NCBI GenBank assembly: GCA_050742535.1
Contig: JBOGIQ010000345.1
Location: 1 to 6,571, forward strand
Direction of reading: 5' to 3'
DNA from: Gp6-AA40 sp050742535
Lineage (GTDB): Bacteria; Acidobacteriota; Vicinamibacteria; Vicinamibacterales; UBA2999
DNA: 6,571 nucleotides
Every line of letters starts with the position of its first letter. The first letter of the stretch is position 1. A program made the translations under genes and the position numbers. The notes under the pieces are model-generated. The model was not told the origin of the DNA, ran no database searches, and saw nothing but the letters and a program-made list of their open reading frames with translations. Of the stretch, positions 6,273 through 6,571 are shown one piece after another.

Positions 6273-6571
6273 CTACTTCTTGCCGGCGTGCTCTTTTGCG
6301 AGTTCCTGATGCAGCTTCGCCAGTTCGCGCAGCGCCTCGGCAGCCTCGCGCGAATGCGCCGCATAGTGCCGCGATTCGCCCGCGAGGAGGCGCTCGGTCT
6401 TGGCGTACTGATTGGCCAGCTCTTCATGCAGCTTGGCCTCGCCTTCGTGTTCGATTGCGTGCGCGGTGTAGTGGGCGGCGAGTTTCTGGTGCTCCTCCGC
6501 ATTGGCGTGTGACGCGGCGAGCTTCCTGAACTCCGCATCCGACAGTTTGCCACCCTGGCCCTCCACTGTGG
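6273..6571 (-). CDS. Histidine-rich helical protein, 5' end beyond window
   Basis: The frame ends at TAG (6273-6275) and stays open to the window edge, so the beginning of the gene is probably missing; the GTG at 6566 is more likely an internal valine than the start. The visible 98 or so residues are dominated by Ala, Glu, His, Leu and Lys, with ten histidines, and should be almost wholly alpha-helical. An internal repeat is visible: HYTAH...E...KLHEELANQYAK is echoed by HYAAH...E...KLHQELAKEHAGK, the second copy having about four extra residues. The C-terminus is basic (AGKK). Small exported proteins of this look occur in Acidobacteriota, but I know of no function; metal binding by histidine pairs spaced along a helix is only a possibility. 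It converges on uvrC, with 43 bases between the two stop codons that hold no clear terminator. Confidence 0.75.
   Translation of the reverse strand, partial: TVEGQGGKLSDAEFRKLAASHANAEEHQKLAAHYTAHAIEHEGEAKLHEELANQYAKTERLLAGESRHYAAHSREAAEALRELAKLHQELAKEHAGKK

Noticed and set aside
6217..6273. Direct repeat GCGCGCGTCGT (6217-6227 and 6246-6256) and a small GTCGA/TCGAC inverted repeat (6261-6273) after uvrC
   Set aside because: The words are short and of a composition common in this GC-rich DNA. The stem is only five base pairs with no T-run, so neither a terminator nor an element can be supported.
4412..6553. A 713-codon open frame on the minus strand, opposite uvrC
   Set aside because: It lies antisense to the whole of an unmistakable uvrC and part of the convergent gene. 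Its translation is low-complexity (rich in Arg, His, Gln, Ala) with no domain. Long antisense frames are expected in GC-rich coding DNA.
1..6571. CRISPR array, tRNA/rRNA, transposase, phage or defence genes
   Set aside because: No regularly spaced long repeats, no RNA gene hallmarks and no recognisable mobile or defence domains were seen on either strand.

Overview
This looks like a chromosomal stretch from a GC-rich soil acidobacterium, probably of the Vicinamibacteria type. The assignment rests on two tandem DUF3738/TIGR03435 proteins (a family strongly expanded in Acidobacteriota), a secreted 'GDPDLTGRW'-type protein common in the same group, and a small dispersed-looking GTCCGCC palindrome between genes. 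No database search was possible, so the taxonomy is inference.

Layout. Positions 43-2699 hold a plus-strand cluster of three exported proteins. Two are DUF3738 paralogues about 65% identical to each other; the third is an unrelated uncharacterised secreted protein of about 319 residues. Positions 2700-2832 are a short convergent intergenic stretch with a perfect hairpin, a 12-base direct repeat, a 9-base tandem repeat built on GAAC, and a second hairpin that runs over the stop codon of the next gene. Positions 2833-4370 carry a minus-strand pair: a CDP-alcohol phosphatidyltransferase (phospholipid head-group synthesis, resembling phosphatidylinositol-phosphate synthases) and, overlapping its 3' end by 10 bases, an unrecognised protein with two C-terminal membrane segments. 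A 53-base divergent gap separates this pair from uvrC (4424-6229), the intact dual-incision nuclease of nucleotide excision repair. Convergent to uvrC, at 6273 to the window edge, is the 3' part of a gene for a histidine-rich, alanine/glutamate-rich helical protein with an internal repeat.

How the genes work together. The DUF3738 pair and the third secreted gene may be cotranscribed, but no function can be deduced. The phosphatidyltransferase and its overlapping partner are very likely translated from one message, so the partner may act with the enzyme at the membrane. uvrC is a housekeeping gene with its own promoter region.

I see no mobile element, CRISPR array, tRNA, rRNA, defence island or phage gene, and no convincing new biological system. 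The most interesting points are the unusually conserved 3' ends of the two DUF3738 genes, the Arg-to-His change in the phosphatidyltransferase signature with its overlapping unknown partner, the repeat cluster at 2716-2836, and the absence of Shine-Dalgarno sequences at several starts.
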